Source: Stappia sediminis (GTDB lineage: Bacteria > Pseudomonadota > Alphaproteobacteria > Rhizobiales > Stappiaceae). From it: 64,000 nt of DNA. Below the pieces are notes generated by a model. It searched no databases. It was given only the letters and a program-made list of their open reading frames with translations, and was not told where the DNA came from. The stretch covers positions 310,001-374,000 of the forward strand of contig NZ_WUMV01000007.1 of the NCBI RefSeq assembly GCF_009826895.1. Direction: 5' to 3'. The position numbers and the translations under genes were made by a program. This document shows positions 26,221 through 34,918 of the stretch, in pieces. How positions within the stretch are numbered: position 1 is the first letter of the stretch; each line of letters opens with the position of its first letter.

Positions 26221-26877
26221 ATGGACGACGAACTAGAATACTCAGATGCCGATATCGAAGCGGGCCGGCTGCTCTTCGCCAAGCCATGGGACTTCGTCAC
26301 CAGCACCGCCGAGATCGGCCAATTGCCGCCGACCGGGCCGATCGAGATTGCCTTCGCGGGGCGCTCGAACGTCGGCAAATCGAGCCTGATCAACGCTCTC
26401 ACCGGGCGAAAGGGGCTTGCGCGCACGTCCAACACGCCCGGGCGCACGCAGATGCTCAACTTCTTCGCCCCGCCGGAAGCCACGATCGCCATTACCGATA
26501 TGCCGGGCTACGGCTATGCCGAAGCGCCGAAAGGCATGGTCGATGCGTGGACGGATCTCGTCTTCGCCTACCTCAAGGGGCGGCCAAGCCTGGCCCGCGT
26601 ATTTCTTCTCATCGATGCCCGCCACGGCATCAAGAAGAATGACGAGGAAGCGATGACCACGCTCGACAAGGCGGCGGTGAACTACCAGATCGTGCTGACC
26701 AAGGCAGACAAGATCAAGCCGCCCGCGGTTGCGAAGCTCAAGGAAGAAACCGCGAAGAAAATCGCCCGCAGGCCCGCGGCCCATCCGGTCATTCTGGCAA
26801 CCTCGTCGGAAAAAGGCTGGGGCATTGCCGAACTCAAGGCGGAGGTCTCCCGCCTCGTCGCGATTCTCGGCGGCTGA
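26221..26877 (+). CDS. engB: Ribosome biogenesis GTP-binding protein EngB/YihA/YsxC
   Basis: The 218-aa TRAFAC GTPase is needed for 50S subunit assembly. All G motifs are present: G1 [10 protein letters not shown]2 region [13 protein letters not shown]3 DMPGYGYA, G4 TKADK and G5 ATSSEKGWG. About 25 residues precede the G domain. It lies upstream of argB, the usual order in rhizobia. Confidence 0.96.
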   Translation: MDDELEYSDADIEAGRLLFAKPWDFVTSTAEIGQLPPTGPIEIAFAGRSNVGKSSLINALTGRKGLARTSNTPGRTQMLNFFAPPEATIAITDMPGYGYAEAPKGMVDAWTDLVFAYLKGRPSLARVFLLIDARHGIKKNDEEAMTTLDKAAVNYQIVLTKADKIKPPAVAKLKEETAKKIARRPAAHPVILATSSEKGWGIAELKAEVSRLVAILGG

Positions 26878-27001
26878 TTGAGCGCGCCGCCCAAACCGGC
26901 TATAGAGCGAAAGTCTGGTGTCTCCCACGCTTGCGTCTTCCGGCAAAGCATCTGATCCTGTTATTCTCAATTTCGGCCACGGGCCTGTAACCAGAGTAGC
27001 C

Positions 27002-27889
27002 ATGCCCACGAACGATCCGCACAATTCCGCTCACGTGATTTCGCAGGCGCTGCCCTACATGCTGCGTTATGACGATCAGGTCGTCGTCGTGAAATACGGC
27101 GGGCACGCCATGGGCGACCCGGAACTGGGCCAGGCTTTCGCGCGCGACATCACGCTGCTGCGCCAGTCGGGCGTCATGCCCGTCGTCGTGCACGGCGGCG
27201 GCCCGCAGATCGGCTCCATGCTCAAGCGCCTCGGCATCGAGAGCGAGTTCAAAGGCGGTTTGCGCGTGACCGACAAGGCCACCGTCGAAGTCGTCGAGAT
27301 GGTCCTCGCAGGCTCTATCAACAAGGAAATCGTCAATCTGATCAATACCGAAGGCGGACGTGCCGTCGGCCTTTGCGGCAAGGACGGCAACCTGGTGACC
27401 GCAGAAAAGCTGCACCGGCGCGTACGCGATCCCAACTCCGCGATCGAGCAGATCCTCGACCTCGGCTTCGTGGGCGAACCGGCGGAGATCAATCCGACGG
27501 TGCTGAAGCTTGTCATGAAAGAGGAGCTTATCCCGGTCGTCGCGCCCGTGGCGCCGGGGCGGGATGGCGAGACCTACAATATCAACGCCGATACCTTTGC
27601 CGGCGCCATCGCCGGCGCGCTCAACGCCAAGCGCCTGCTCTTCCTGACCGATGTGCCGGGTGTGCTGGACAAGAACGGCAAGCTGATCAAGGAACTGACG
27701 ATTTCGCAGGCCGAAGCCCTTATCGAGGACGGCACGATCTCCGGCGGAATGATCCCCAAGGTGGAAACCTGTATCGAGGCGCTGTCGCTCGGCGTGGAAG
27801 GCGTCGTGATCCTGAACGGCAAGGTTGCCCATGCGGTGCTTCTCGAACTTTTCACCGAACATGGCGCGGGAACGCTGATCCGCCCGTGA
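27002..27889 (+). CDS. argB: Acetylglutamate kinase
   Basis: The 295-aa enzyme phosphorylates N-acetylglutamate in arginine biosynthesis. I chose the ATG at 27002 ([12 protein letters not shown]), which gives the normal family length; the longer frame starts at a GTG with no family-like sequence. Motifs are [10 protein letters not shown] (ATP/phosphate binding), [25 protein letters not shown] and [15 protein letters not shown]. The N-terminal helix before the kinase core is the form seen in arginine-inhibited hexameric kinases, so feedback control is possible. The stop overlaps the GTG of the next gene. Confidence 0.97.
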   Translation: MPTNDPHNSAHVISQALPYMLRYDDQVVVVKYGGHAMGDPELGQAFARDITLLRQSGVMPVVVHGGGPQIGSMLKRLGIESEFKGGLRVTDKATVEVVEMVLAGSINKEIVNLINTEGGRAVGLCGKDGNLVTAEKLHRRVRDPNSAIEQILDLGFVGEPAEINPTVLKLVMKEELIPVVAPVAPGRDGETYNINADTFAGAIAGALNAKRLLFLTDVPGVLDKNGKLIKELTISQAEALIEDGTISGGMIPKVETCIEALSLGVEGVVILNGKVAHAVLLELFTEHGAGTLIRP

Positions 27890-28653
27890 ACGACGACACC
27901 GCCCCCATCGCCGCCGAAGGCCGGCACGCGCATCTTTCCGATCTGCGCACGTTCATGGGCGTCGAAGCCTGGATCTTCGACCTGGACAACACGCTTTATC
28001 CGGCGCATGTCGACCTTTTTTCACAGATCGACGAGCGCATTTCGACATATGTCTCCAGGCTGCTCGGCATCGCCAAGGAAGACGCACGCAACAAGCAAAA
28101 AGAGCTTTACCGGGACTACGGCACGACGCTGCGCGGCCTGATGGAGGAGCACGACATCGACGCGGACGAGTTCCTGAACTACGTCCACGATATCGACTAT
28201 TCTCCGGTCATCCCGAATCCGGACCTCGGCAGGGCGATTGCCGCACTGCCTGGGCGGAAGTTCATATTCACGAACGGCGACCGCCCGCATGCGGAGCGCA
28301 CTGCGGCGAGCCTCGGTGTCACCGAGCACTTCGAAGACATTTTCGACATCGTCGCGGCCGGCCTGCTGCCCAAGCCGAACAAGGAAACCTACGACCTTTT
28401 CCTGAAGAAGACCGGCGTTTCAGCGGCACGCTCCGCCATGTTCGAAGACCTTTCGCGCAATCTGGCGGTGCCGCACCGGCTGGGTATGCGTACCGTGCTT
28501 GTCGTGCCGCAGGGCACGCGCGAGGTTTTCCGCGAGGCATGGGAGATGGAAGGTGACGACGCCCCGCATGTCGATTTCGTCACCGACCACTTGACGGGCT
28601 TTCTGCAGGCGATACTGGGCGCAATAGCACCCACACCCGGCAAGCGCGGCTAG
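27886..28653 (+). CDS. HAD-superfamily pyrimidine 5'-nucleotidase
   Basis: The 255-aa HAD hydrolase has the nucleophile motif FDLDNTLYP, motif II FTNGD, motif III Lys in [11 protein letters not shown] and motif [11 protein letters not shown]. It matches the bacterial/plant pyrimidine 5'-nucleotidase group (SDT1-like), which dephosphorylates UMP, CMP or modified nucleotides. I start it at the GTG at 27886, overlapping the argB stop (GTGA); an ATG at 27955 is the alternative. The argB-pyrimidine nucleotidase pairing is usual in rhizobia. Confidence 0.88.
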   Translation: MNDDTAPIAAEGRHAHLSDLRTFMGVEAWIFDLDNTLYPAHVDLFSQIDERISTYVSRLLGIAKEDARNKQKELYRDYGTTLRGLMEEHDIDADEFLNYVHDIDYSPVIPNPDLGRAIAALPGRKFIFTNGDRPHAERTAASLGVTEHFEDIFDIVAAGLLPKPNKETYDLFLKKTGVSAARSAMFEDLSRNLAVPHRLGMRTVLVVPQGTREVFREAWEMEGDDAPHVDFVTDHLTGFLQAILGAIAPTPGKRG

Positions 28654-28665
28654 CCTCCAAGCCGT

Positions 28666-29571
28666 TCAGGCCACAAGCATGATGATCAGGATTGCGAGCA
28701 CGATCAGCACGCAGCCGACAATTTCCTGAAAAACGATCCGCTCGCGGAAAACGAGCCAGGACGACAGGAAGGTGAAGACAAGCTCGATCTGGCCGAGCGA
28801 ACGCACGTAAGCAACTTTCTGCAAGGTCATCGCCGTGACCCAGCCGGCGGAACCGAGCACGCCGACGAGCCCGACGAACACGGCAGCCCGCCAGTTCACG
28901 CCGCTTGCCACCAGTTGCTCCGGCTCGCGCCAGCGCATCCAGGCCGCCATGACGATCGTCTGGAAAACCGTGACGTAGGCAAGCGTAAAGGCGGCCTGCA
29001 TCAGGAAATTCGGCCCGCCGAGCGAGAGCGACGCACCCCTGTAGCTTACTGCGGAAATACCAAAGAATGCCGCCGAAGCCAGGCCGATGAGCGCCGGCTT
29101 TCCCGCCATCGATGAAATCACGTTTCTTGCGGTCAATGGCGATTGCGCAACGGAAATCAGGATAACGCCCGCAACCCCGATGAGGATCGCCAGCACGCCG
29201 GCGGGCGTTACGGTTTCACCCAGGATCAACAGCCCGAAGATCGCCGCCTGCACCGGCTCGGTCTTCGAATAAGCCGTTCCCACCGCGAAATTGCGAAAGG
29301 AAAAGAGATAAACGAGAAGAAACGTCGCAATGATCTGGCAAATGCCTCCGACCGCGCCGGCAACGAAAAACTCAACATTCGGCGAGGGAAGCCCATATCC
29401 AGCGACAAGATTGAGGCCAGCCAGGTAGATCAGCGCGAAGGGAAAGCCGTAACCGAAGCGGATGAAGGTCGCCCCGGTGGTGCCGAGCTTGCCCTTGAGG
29501 TGCTTTTGCAGCGCGGACCTGAGATTCTGGCAGAAGGCTGCGGCGATCGTTATCGGGATCCAGAGATCCAT
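28666..29571 (-). CDS. EamA/DMT-superfamily transporter
   Basis: The 301-aa integral membrane protein has ten predicted helices in two EamA repeats, the first starting MDLWIPITIAAAFCQNLRSALQK and the second around NVISSMAGKPALIGLASAAFFGISAV. The start is the ATG at 29571; the upstream in-frame extension contains no helix and looks untranslated. DMT transporters export or import small metabolites by proton exchange; the substrate is unknown. It is convergent with the HAD gene and divergent from dapD. Confidence 0.87.
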   Translation of the reverse strand: MDLWIPITIAAAFCQNLRSALQKHLKGKLGTTGATFIRFGYGFPFALIYLAGLNLVAGYGLPSPNVEFFVAGAVGGICQIIATFLLVYLFSFRNFAVGTAYSKTEPVQAAIFGLLILGETVTPAGVLAILIGVAGVILISVAQSPLTARNVISSMAGKPALIGLASAAFFGISAVSYRGASLSLGGPNFLMQAAFTLAYVTVFQTIVMAAWMRWREPEQLVASGVNWRAAVFVGLVGVLGSAGWVTAMTLQKVAYVRSLGQIELVFTFLSSWLVFRERIVFQEIVGCVLIVLAILIIMLVA

Positions 29572-29723
29572 GTGGCGGGCCTGCTTTGGAAATGAGTTGT
29601 TCGAGGCGGCGGGAAAGAACTTCTCGATAGCCGCTCCGTCCACGCTTCTGCAACTACCGGAGAGCGGTTTTTGGCCAATTGCCATGAATTTATGCCCGCC
29701 GCCGCGCAATCCCGTATTGTCCG

Positions 29724-29752
29724 GTTGACACATTTCGCCGGTCCGGCTTAGG
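29724..29752 (+). promoter_or_regulatory. Possible dapD promoter
   Basis: A perfect TTGACA (29724-29729) lies 66 bp upstream of the dapD ATG. With a 17-bp spacer the -10 would be TTAGGT, which is a poor match, so this is only a candidate. Confidence 0.3.
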
Positions 29753-29794
29753 TCCGCACAATTTCAACCGCCACATTGACGGGAACGCCTGCTC

Positions 29795-30649
29795 ATGACC
29801 AACCAAGTCGACCTTGCCAAGCTCGAGGCCGTAATCGACGACGCTTTCGAGAACCGTGATGCCGTCAACACGAAGACGACCGGCGATATCCGCAAGTCCG
29901 TCGAGACGACGCTCGATCTTCTCGACCGCGGTCGCGTGCGCGTGGCGGAAAAGAAGGACGGCGAATGGGTCGTGAACCAATGGGCCAAGAAGGCCGTTCT
30001 GCTGTCCTTCCGGCTGAATGCGATGGAAGTCATCAAGGGCGGACCGGGGCAAGCGGTCTGGTGGGACAAGGTGCCCTCGAAGTTCGACAGCTGGAGCGCT
30101 TCGGAATTCGAGAACGCGGGCTTTCGCGCCGTTCCGGGCAGCATCGTCCGCCGCTCGGCCTTCATCGGCAAGAACGCCATCCTGATGCCCTCCTTCGTGA
30201 ACCTCGGCGCCTATGTCGATGAGGGAACGATGGTCGACACATGGGTGACGGTCGGTTCCTGCGCGCAAATCGGCAAGAACGTGCATCTTTCCGGCGGCGT
30301 CGGCATCGGCGGCGTTCTGGAGCCGCTTCAGGCGGGCCCGGTTATCATCGAGGACAATTGCTTCATCGGCGCGCGTTCGGAAATCGTGGAAGGCGTGAAG
30401 GTCGGCGAAGGTTCGGTCATATCCATGGGCGTTTTCATCGGCGCCTCGACGAAGATCGTCGACCGGACGACGGGCGAGGTCTTCATGGGCGAAGTACCGC
30501 CCTATTCCGTCGTCGTGTCAGGCTCGCTGCCGGGCAAGCCGCTGCCGGACGGCACGCCGGGGCCGAACCTCTATTGCGCCGTGATAGTCAAGCGGGTGGA
30601 CGAAAAGACCCGCAGCAAGACATCGATCAACGACCTGCTGCGGGATTGA
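29795..30649 (+). CDS. dapD: 2,3,4,5-tetrahydropyridine-2,6-dicarboxylate N-succinyltransferase
   Basis: The 284-aa trimeric enzyme succinylates tetrahydrodipicolinate in the succinylase branch of lysine/meso-diaminopimelate synthesis. It has the N-terminal helical domain, the segment [16 protein letters not shown], and a left-handed beta-helix of hexapeptide repeats ([55 protein letters not shown]), ending with [23 protein letters not shown]. Length is typical. It acts one step before DapC and two before DapE, whose gene lies 2 kb downstream. Confidence 0.97.
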   Translation: MTNQVDLAKLEAVIDDAFENRDAVNTKTTGDIRKSVETTLDLLDRGRVRVAEKKDGEWVVNQWAKKAVLLSFRLNAMEVIKGGPGQAVWWDKVPSKFDSWSASEFENAGFRAVPGSIVRRSAFIGKNAILMPSFVNLGAYVDEGTMVDTWVTVGSCAQIGKNVHLSGGVGIGGVLEPLQAGPVIIEDNCFIGARSEIVEGVKVGEGSVISMGVFIGASTKIVDRTTGEVFMGEVPPYSVVVSGSLPGKPLPDGTPGPNLYCAVIVKRVDEKTRSKTSINDLLRD

Positions 30650-30670
30650 TATCCCGATTTCGAATTCAAG

Positions 30671-30700
30671 GGCCGCGCCAATCGGTGCGGCCTTTTTTGT
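30671..30700 (+). terminator. Rho-independent terminator of dapD
   Basis: GGCCGCGCC (30671-30679) pairs with GGTGCGGCC (30684-30692) around an AATC loop with one G-T pair, and is followed by a T-rich run (TTTTTTGTTTT). It lies 22 bp after the dapD stop. Confidence 0.88.
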
Positions 30701-30706
30701 TTTAAA

Positions 30707-31315
30707 TCAGAGACTTGAGACACTCGGGAGGATGTGGGCGAAGCGGTCTCCCAGGCCAGCAAGTGCAGCACGGTGAAGATCTTCTGCCGAAATGGCGCCG
30801 CCGTCATGAACCGGCAGCGGCCGTGTCGCGCAGGCACTGGCGATTACGGCTGAGGAATATCCGTGATCGAGAGCGGAGCGGGCGGTCGCCGAAACGCACA
30901 TATGCGTCATGAAGCCGGCGACGATCAACGTTGTAATCTCCTTTTCTTTCAATACCTTATCCAGTTCCGTGCCGGCGAAGGAATTCGGCAGGCGCTTGTC
31001 TATCACCGCCTCGCCCTCGCGAGGTTTCGCAACGTCCAGAAAGGCGCCGCCCCTGCCCGCGACATCGAAGAGACCGCCCGGCTGGCCGATATGACGAATG
31101 TGGATCACCGGCCAGTTTTGAGAAGCTGCGAAATCCCGTAACGATTTGATTTCCTTTAGTGAATTCTCGATGCCGGGGAGCGGAAGCCCACCGTCGAGAT
31201 ATTCACCCTGCGCATCGATGATGAGAACCGCCACGCCGGTATCAGGGCGAAGCCAGGTACCCTTGCCCGCCATTTCAAGAAGAGTGTGCGGCTGCAAATT
31301 CTCATTTGATATCAT
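30707..31315 (-). CDS. Isochorismatase-family cysteine hydrolase
   Basis: The 202-aa protein (ATG at 31315, MISNENLQPHTLL) has the catalytic triad of the family: Asp in VLIIDAQGEY (about residue 34), Lys in VIDKRLPNSF and Cys in GFMTHMCVSATARSALD. Such enzymes hydrolyse amides or ethers such as nicotinamide, N-carbamoylsarcosine or isochorismate, and the substrate here is unknown. It is divergent from a LysR-type regulator gene and probably under its control. The start is A+T-rich with a double ATGAT, so the exact first codon is slightly uncertain. Confidence 0.88.
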   Translation of the reverse strand: MISNENLQPHTLLEMAGKGTWLRPDTGVAVLIIDAQGEYLDGGLPLPGIENSLKEIKSLRDFAASQNWPVIHIRHIGQPGGLFDVAGRGGAFLDVAKPREGEAVIDKRLPNSFAGTELDKVLKEKEITTLIVAGFMTHMCVSATARSALDHGYSSAVIASACATRPLPVHDGGAISAEDLHRAALAGLGDRFAHILPSVSSL

Positions 31316-31395
31316 GATGTTAACCTTCCGATTCTGCGAATTTCCAGATCCTGTCCCGATATTAAACCTGCGAAATTGCCAATGGAACTCTCGAT

Positions 31396-31423
31396 ATTGC
31401 GGAACAACCCTGCAATTATGCAG
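31396..31423. promoter_or_regulatory. Candidate LysR-type operator
   Basis: ATTGC (31396-31400) and GCAAT (31412-31416) form a perfect inverted repeat with an 11-bp spacer, overlapping a second dyad CTGCA-ATTA-TGCAG (31410-31423). It ends two bases before the LysR ATG, fitting autoregulation plus control of the divergent isochorismatase-family gene. Confidence 0.5.
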
Positions 31424-31425
31424 GC

Positions 31426-32277
31426 ATGTTGACTTGGGACGACTATAATCTGGTGCTGCTGATCGCGCGGAAAGGCACCCTTTCCGGAGCCGCAAAGGCG
31501 CTGAACGTCAATGAAACCACCGTTTCGCGGCGCCTCGCGGCAGCGGAGGAGCGCGCCAGCGCGACGCTGTTCACGCGCCGCAACCGCCGCCTGATACCCA
31601 CCCCGCAAGGGAGCGTCGTGGTCAATTCCGCGACGGCGATGGAAAATTCCCTGATGGGCGGAAAAGGTGAGACAGGAAGCCTTCGTGGATTGGTGCGCGT
31701 CGGCAGCGTCTCTTTCGTGATCGACACGCTGATCGCCCCTCTCCTGCCGGAGTTCGCGGCCCGTCATCCGGACATCACGCTGGAGCTTGTCCCCTCCAAC
31801 GAGACGGCGAGCCTTGCCTTGAGGGAAGCGGACATCGCGATCCGCCTCGCCCGCCCCGAAAGGGGAAAACTCACCGCGCGCCAAATCGGCGAGATCGAAT
31901 TCACGCTCGCGAGCCGGCGCGGGACGAGACCCGAACACTTCATCGCCTATGAGCGGGATCTCGACGACCTTCCCGAAATCCGGAAAATCCGAGAAGTCTA
32001 TACCGGCGAGCCCATCGCGAGGATAAGTTCGCTGGGCGGCATAGCGGAGGCCGCAAGCGCGGGACTGGGCGCGGCCATGCTGCCCCTGGCGGCGCTCGAC
32101 GCCCACCCCGAACTTGCCGCGGCCGACCGGGCGGTTTCGGCGACGCGCCCGCTCTGGCTTGTCGTGCATGAAGACCTGAAGGCCCGCGCGACGGTGAGAA
32201 TCGTGCTGGACTGGCTCGCCCGCGTTATCCCGCGAAAACTGGCCGCATCCGAAAAGCCCGCCCGCAAAGGCGCTTGA
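31426..32277 (+). CDS. LysR family transcriptional regulator
   Basis: The 283-aa protein begins with a LysR winged helix (about 1-60: WDDYNLVLLIARKGTLSGAAKALNVNETTVSRRL) and continues into the two-lobed effector-binding domain. The HTH variant (NVNETTVSRRLAAAEERA) is that of a subgroup with shorter effector domains. It is divergent from the isochorismatase-family hydrolase gene, its likely target. The inducer is unknown. Confidence 0.9.
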   Translation: MLTWDDYNLVLLIARKGTLSGAAKALNVNETTVSRRLAAAEERASATLFTRRNRRLIPTPQGSVVVNSATAMENSLMGGKGETGSLRGLVRVGSVSFVIDTLIAPLLPEFAARHPDITLELVPSNETASLALREADIAIRLARPERGKLTARQIGEIEFTLASRRGTRPEHFIAYERDLDDLPEIRKIREVYTGEPIARISSLGGIAEAASAGLGAAMLPLAALDAHPELAAADRAVSATRPLWLVVHEDLKARATVRIVLDWLARVIPRKLAASEKPARKGA

Positions 32278-32350
32278 TCGGCGTTCGCGGCGCACCTACT
32301 TCGGCTGAGAGCGCTTTACCCCCGACCGCTGCGAGTGATAAAGACCGGCC

Positions 32351-32782
32351 ATGTCGCAACCACAACCGTATACCGGCCGCCTGAGCGTGCTCTGGCTTTT
32401 GTTCAATCCGATCGGCCGCGTCTCGCGCGAGCCCTACTGGCTGGGCCTCGCCCTGATCTGGACGCTGATGGGCATTCCATTAAGCATCTGGATGCGCTCG
32501 ATCGACTTTTCGGGCGGGCTCGAAGAAATCCGGCTCGCCGACTTCATGGACTCCAACCCTCTGATTCCCATTCTGCTTTTCGTGGCGCAATGGGTGATGC
32601 TGGCGCTCGTCATCAAGCGACTGCAGGATCGCGGCCTGACCGGATTGCTCGCAATCCTCATCTTTATCCCTGTCATCGAACTGCTGTTCGTAATCGCGCT
32701 CGGGCTCATGCCCAGCCAGGATGGGCCGAACCGCTACGGCCCCTACCCGAATTCGCGCTGGCAAAGGCCCGGCAAGACGTAA
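32351..32782 (+). CDS. DUF805 family membrane protein
   Basis: The 143-aa protein has the DUF805 opening LSVLWLLFNPIGRVSREPYWLG (about 10-31) and three or four hydrophobic helices, ending in a soluble proline-rich tail with GLMPSQDGPNRYGPYP, also typical of the family. The function is unknown. It lies just upstream of dapE, with 34 bp between the two, so it may be co-transcribed. Confidence 0.85.
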   Translation: MSQPQPYTGRLSVLWLLFNPIGRVSREPYWLGLALIWTLMGIPLSIWMRSIDFSGGLEEIRLADFMDSNPLIPILLFVAQWVMLALVIKRLQDRGLTGLLAILIFIPVIELLFVIALGLMPSQDGPNRYGPYPNSRWQRPGKT

Positions 32783-32816
32783 CCGACCCGCAGCAAGCCG
32801 AGGCTTTCACCCGCCG

Positions 32817-33989
32817 ATGTCCGAAACGCTTTCCAACGCCGCACGGCTTTGCCGCGAGTTGATCCGTTGCCCTTCCGTAACGCCGGCGGAAGGCGGCGCG
32901 CTGGATTTCCTGGAAAAGACGCTGGGAGCGGCGGGCTTTTCCGTCTCCCGTCCCGTCTTTTCGGATGAAGGCACGCCGGACGTCGAAAACCTTTTCGCGA
33001 CCATCGGTTCAGGCAGCCCCCATTTCGTTTTCGCAGGCCATACGGATGTCGTGCCGCCGGGAGACGAGGCGAAATGGTCCGCCCCGCCATTTTCCGGCGA
33101 AATCCGGGATGGCGAGATGATCGGCCGGGGGGCTGCGGACATGAAGGGCGGCGTCGCGGCTTTCGCGGCAGCGGCGCTGGAGTTCGTGAGCCAAAGAGGG
33201 GCGGACTTCGGCGGCACGATCTCGTTTCTCATCAGCGGCGACGAGGAAGGCCCGGCGGTGAACGGCACCGTGAAGCTGCTGGAATGGGCGAAGGCTGAGG
33301 GGCACACGTTCGATGCCTGTATCGTCGGCGAGCCGACGAACCCGGACAAGCTCGGAGACGCGATCAAGGTCGGCCGGCGCGGCTCGCTGACCGGCGAAAT
33401 CACGGTCACGGGCACGCAAGGCCACGTTGCCTATCCGCATCTTGCGAAAAATCCGATACCGGGCCTCGTTACGCTGCTTTCCGCGCTCAACGCGCTGCAT
33501 CTGGATGACGGGAACGAGCGGTTCCAGCCCTCGAACCTTGAGGTCACCACCGTCGATGTGGGCAATCCGGCGAGCAACGTAATCCCTGCAAGCGCATTCG
33601 CGCGCTTCAACATCCGCTTCAACGACCAATGGTCGCTCGAAACGCTGAAAGCGCGGGTGGATGAGGCCTTGCGGGACGCGGCACCCGACGGGCTCGACTG
33701 GAAGATCGCTTTCACGCGCGACGGCAGCGACAGCTTCCTGACCCGCGACGACGCGTTGATTTCGACGCTTTCATCGGCAATCCATGAGGAAACCGGCAGG
33801 AAGCCGGAACTTTCGACCGGCGGCGGAACGTCGGACGCGCGTTTCATCAAGACCTACTGTCCGGTGGTGGAATTCGGCCTTGTGGGCAAGACCATGCACC
33901 AGGTGGACGAGCGGGTTGCGGTTGCAGATCTCGACCGGCTTGCGAAAATCTACCGAAGGTTCCTCGACAGCTATTTTCCGGTGAAGTGA
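32817..33989 (+). CDS. dapE: Succinyl-diaminopimelate desuccinylase
   Basis: The 390-aa M20 metallopeptidase removes succinate from N-succinyl-LL-diaminopimelate in lysine/peptidoglycan precursor synthesis. Start ATG at 32817 (MSETLSNAARLCRELIRCPSVTPAEGG). Zinc-binding motifs are FAGHTDVVPPGD, GRGAADMKGG and ISGDEEGP with the catalytic Glu pair, followed by the dimerisation domain (GEITVTGTQGHVAYPHLAKNP) and the C-terminal GGGTSDARFI and GLVGKTMHQVDE. All are complete. Confidence 0.97.
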   Translation: MSETLSNAARLCRELIRCPSVTPAEGGALDFLEKTLGAAGFSVSRPVFSDEGTPDVENLFATIGSGSPHFVFAGHTDVVPPGDEAKWSAPPFSGEIRDGEMIGRGAADMKGGVAAFAAAALEFVSQRGADFGGTISFLISGDEEGPAVNGTVKLLEWAKAEGHTFDACIVGEPTNPDKLGDAIKVGRRGSLTGEITVTGTQGHVAYPHLAKNPIPGLVTLLSALNALHLDDGNERFQPSNLEVTTVDVGNPASNVIPASAFARFNIRFNDQWSLETLKARVDEALRDAAPDGLDWKIAFTRDGSDSFLTRDDALISTLSSAIHEETGRKPELSTGGGTSDARFIKTYCPVVEFGLVGKTMHQVDERVAVADLDRLAKIYRRFLDSYFPVK

Positions 33990-34022
33990 GACCGATACAA
34001 GGGAAAGGGAAGCGACGCGCGG

Positions 34023-34616
34023 ATGCTGCAGGGCGATGAAATAAGGCGGTCGCTTTCCGCTTCCTGGGGCCTGTTCATGGGCCGGGCGGAAAGCATGCAG
34101 GGCTTCGACCTCAGCCTGTCGGGCTTCTGGCGCTCGTTCCTTGTCATCGTGCTGCTGGTGCCGCCGTTTCTCATCGCCATTGTCGCGGAGCGCAAGCTGA
34201 TCCTCGCCAATCCGGAATTTCCGCATGCCGAGTTCAACGACGCGATCTACCTCGTCTCGCAATCCATCGGCTTCGGCCTCGACTGGGTGATCCTGCCCGT
34301 GCTGCTGGCCTTTCTGGCAAGGCCGCTGAACCTGGGGCAGGCCTATGTGCCCTTCATCGTCGCGCGCAACTGGACGACGCTGATCGCCGTCATCCCCTAT
34401 ACGGTTCCGGCCCTTTTATATGCGGTAGGCATCATCTCGGCGTCCGCGATGCTGCTTTTGAGCTTCGTCGCCATGCTCATCGTCATCCGCTACCGCTACA
34501 TGGTGGCGCGCATCGCGCTTGATGCGACAGTCGGCCTCGCCATCGGTATCGTCATGCTGGATTTCCTGATCAGCTTGGTGATCGGAACGGCGATAACGAG
34601 ATTGACGGGGTTTTGA
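34023..34616 (+). CDS. Uncharacterised membrane protein downstream of dapE
   Basis: The 197-aa protein has about five hydrophobic helices: near 40-55 (FLVIVLLVPPFLIAIV), 80-99, 115-132 (TTLIAVIPYTVPALLYAV), 135-155 and 170-190. There is a short cytoplasmic N-terminus with GLFMGRAESMQGFDLSLSGFWRSFL. I do not recognise a named domain. It lies 33 bp after dapE in the same direction and is GC-rich like dapE, so it is probably resident rather than part of the A+T-rich block that follows. It may be an operon partner of dapE. Confidence 0.75.
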   Translation: MLQGDEIRRSLSASWGLFMGRAESMQGFDLSLSGFWRSFLVIVLLVPPFLIAIVAERKLILANPEFPHAEFNDAIYLVSQSIGFGLDWVILPVLLAFLARPLNLGQAYVPFIVARNWTTLIAVIPYTVPALLYAVGIISASAMLLLSFVAMLIVIRYRYMVARIALDATVGLAIGIVMLDFLISLVIGTAITRLTGF

Positions 34617-34790
34617 GGGGCTGATGCGAATTATCGCGCCCTATTATGCCCTAAAGTTCGTTTTTGTTGAAATCATTGCTTTTTCTTTGACGACAATCAC
34701 GAGTACTATTTTCAATAAACCGTCATGGGTTGCATTTCATCCAATTTTATTGTAACAATTTCAGATTGTTTAAAGTGGCGAGGTGCTACT

Positions 34791-34889
34791 ATGAAAACGT
34801 TACTTCTTGCATTGGCCATCCTGAGCGCAATTCCGGCGACAGCTCCGGGACAGACGGCCTGCAATCCAGCGAGCACGGATTGCCGATAA
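34791..34889 (+). CDS. 32-aa exported peptide
   Basis: A short frame with a good ribosome-binding region (GAGGTGC about 8 bp upstream) encodes MKTLLLALAILSAIPATAPG followed by QTACNPASTDCR. Residues 1-18 form a textbook signal peptide with a likely cleavage around ATA-P or APG-Q, leaving a 12-16-residue peptide with two cysteines. It lies 29 bp before the nine-helix membrane protein gene, at the start of the A+T-rich block. I recognise no family. The remaining part of the 302-bp gap (34617-34918) is A+T-rich and without other signals. Confidence 0.45.
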   Translation: MKTLLLALAILSAIPATAPGQTACNPASTDCR

Positions 34890-34918
34890 GGCACCGTCCA
34901 ACGATTTAACCAATAATA

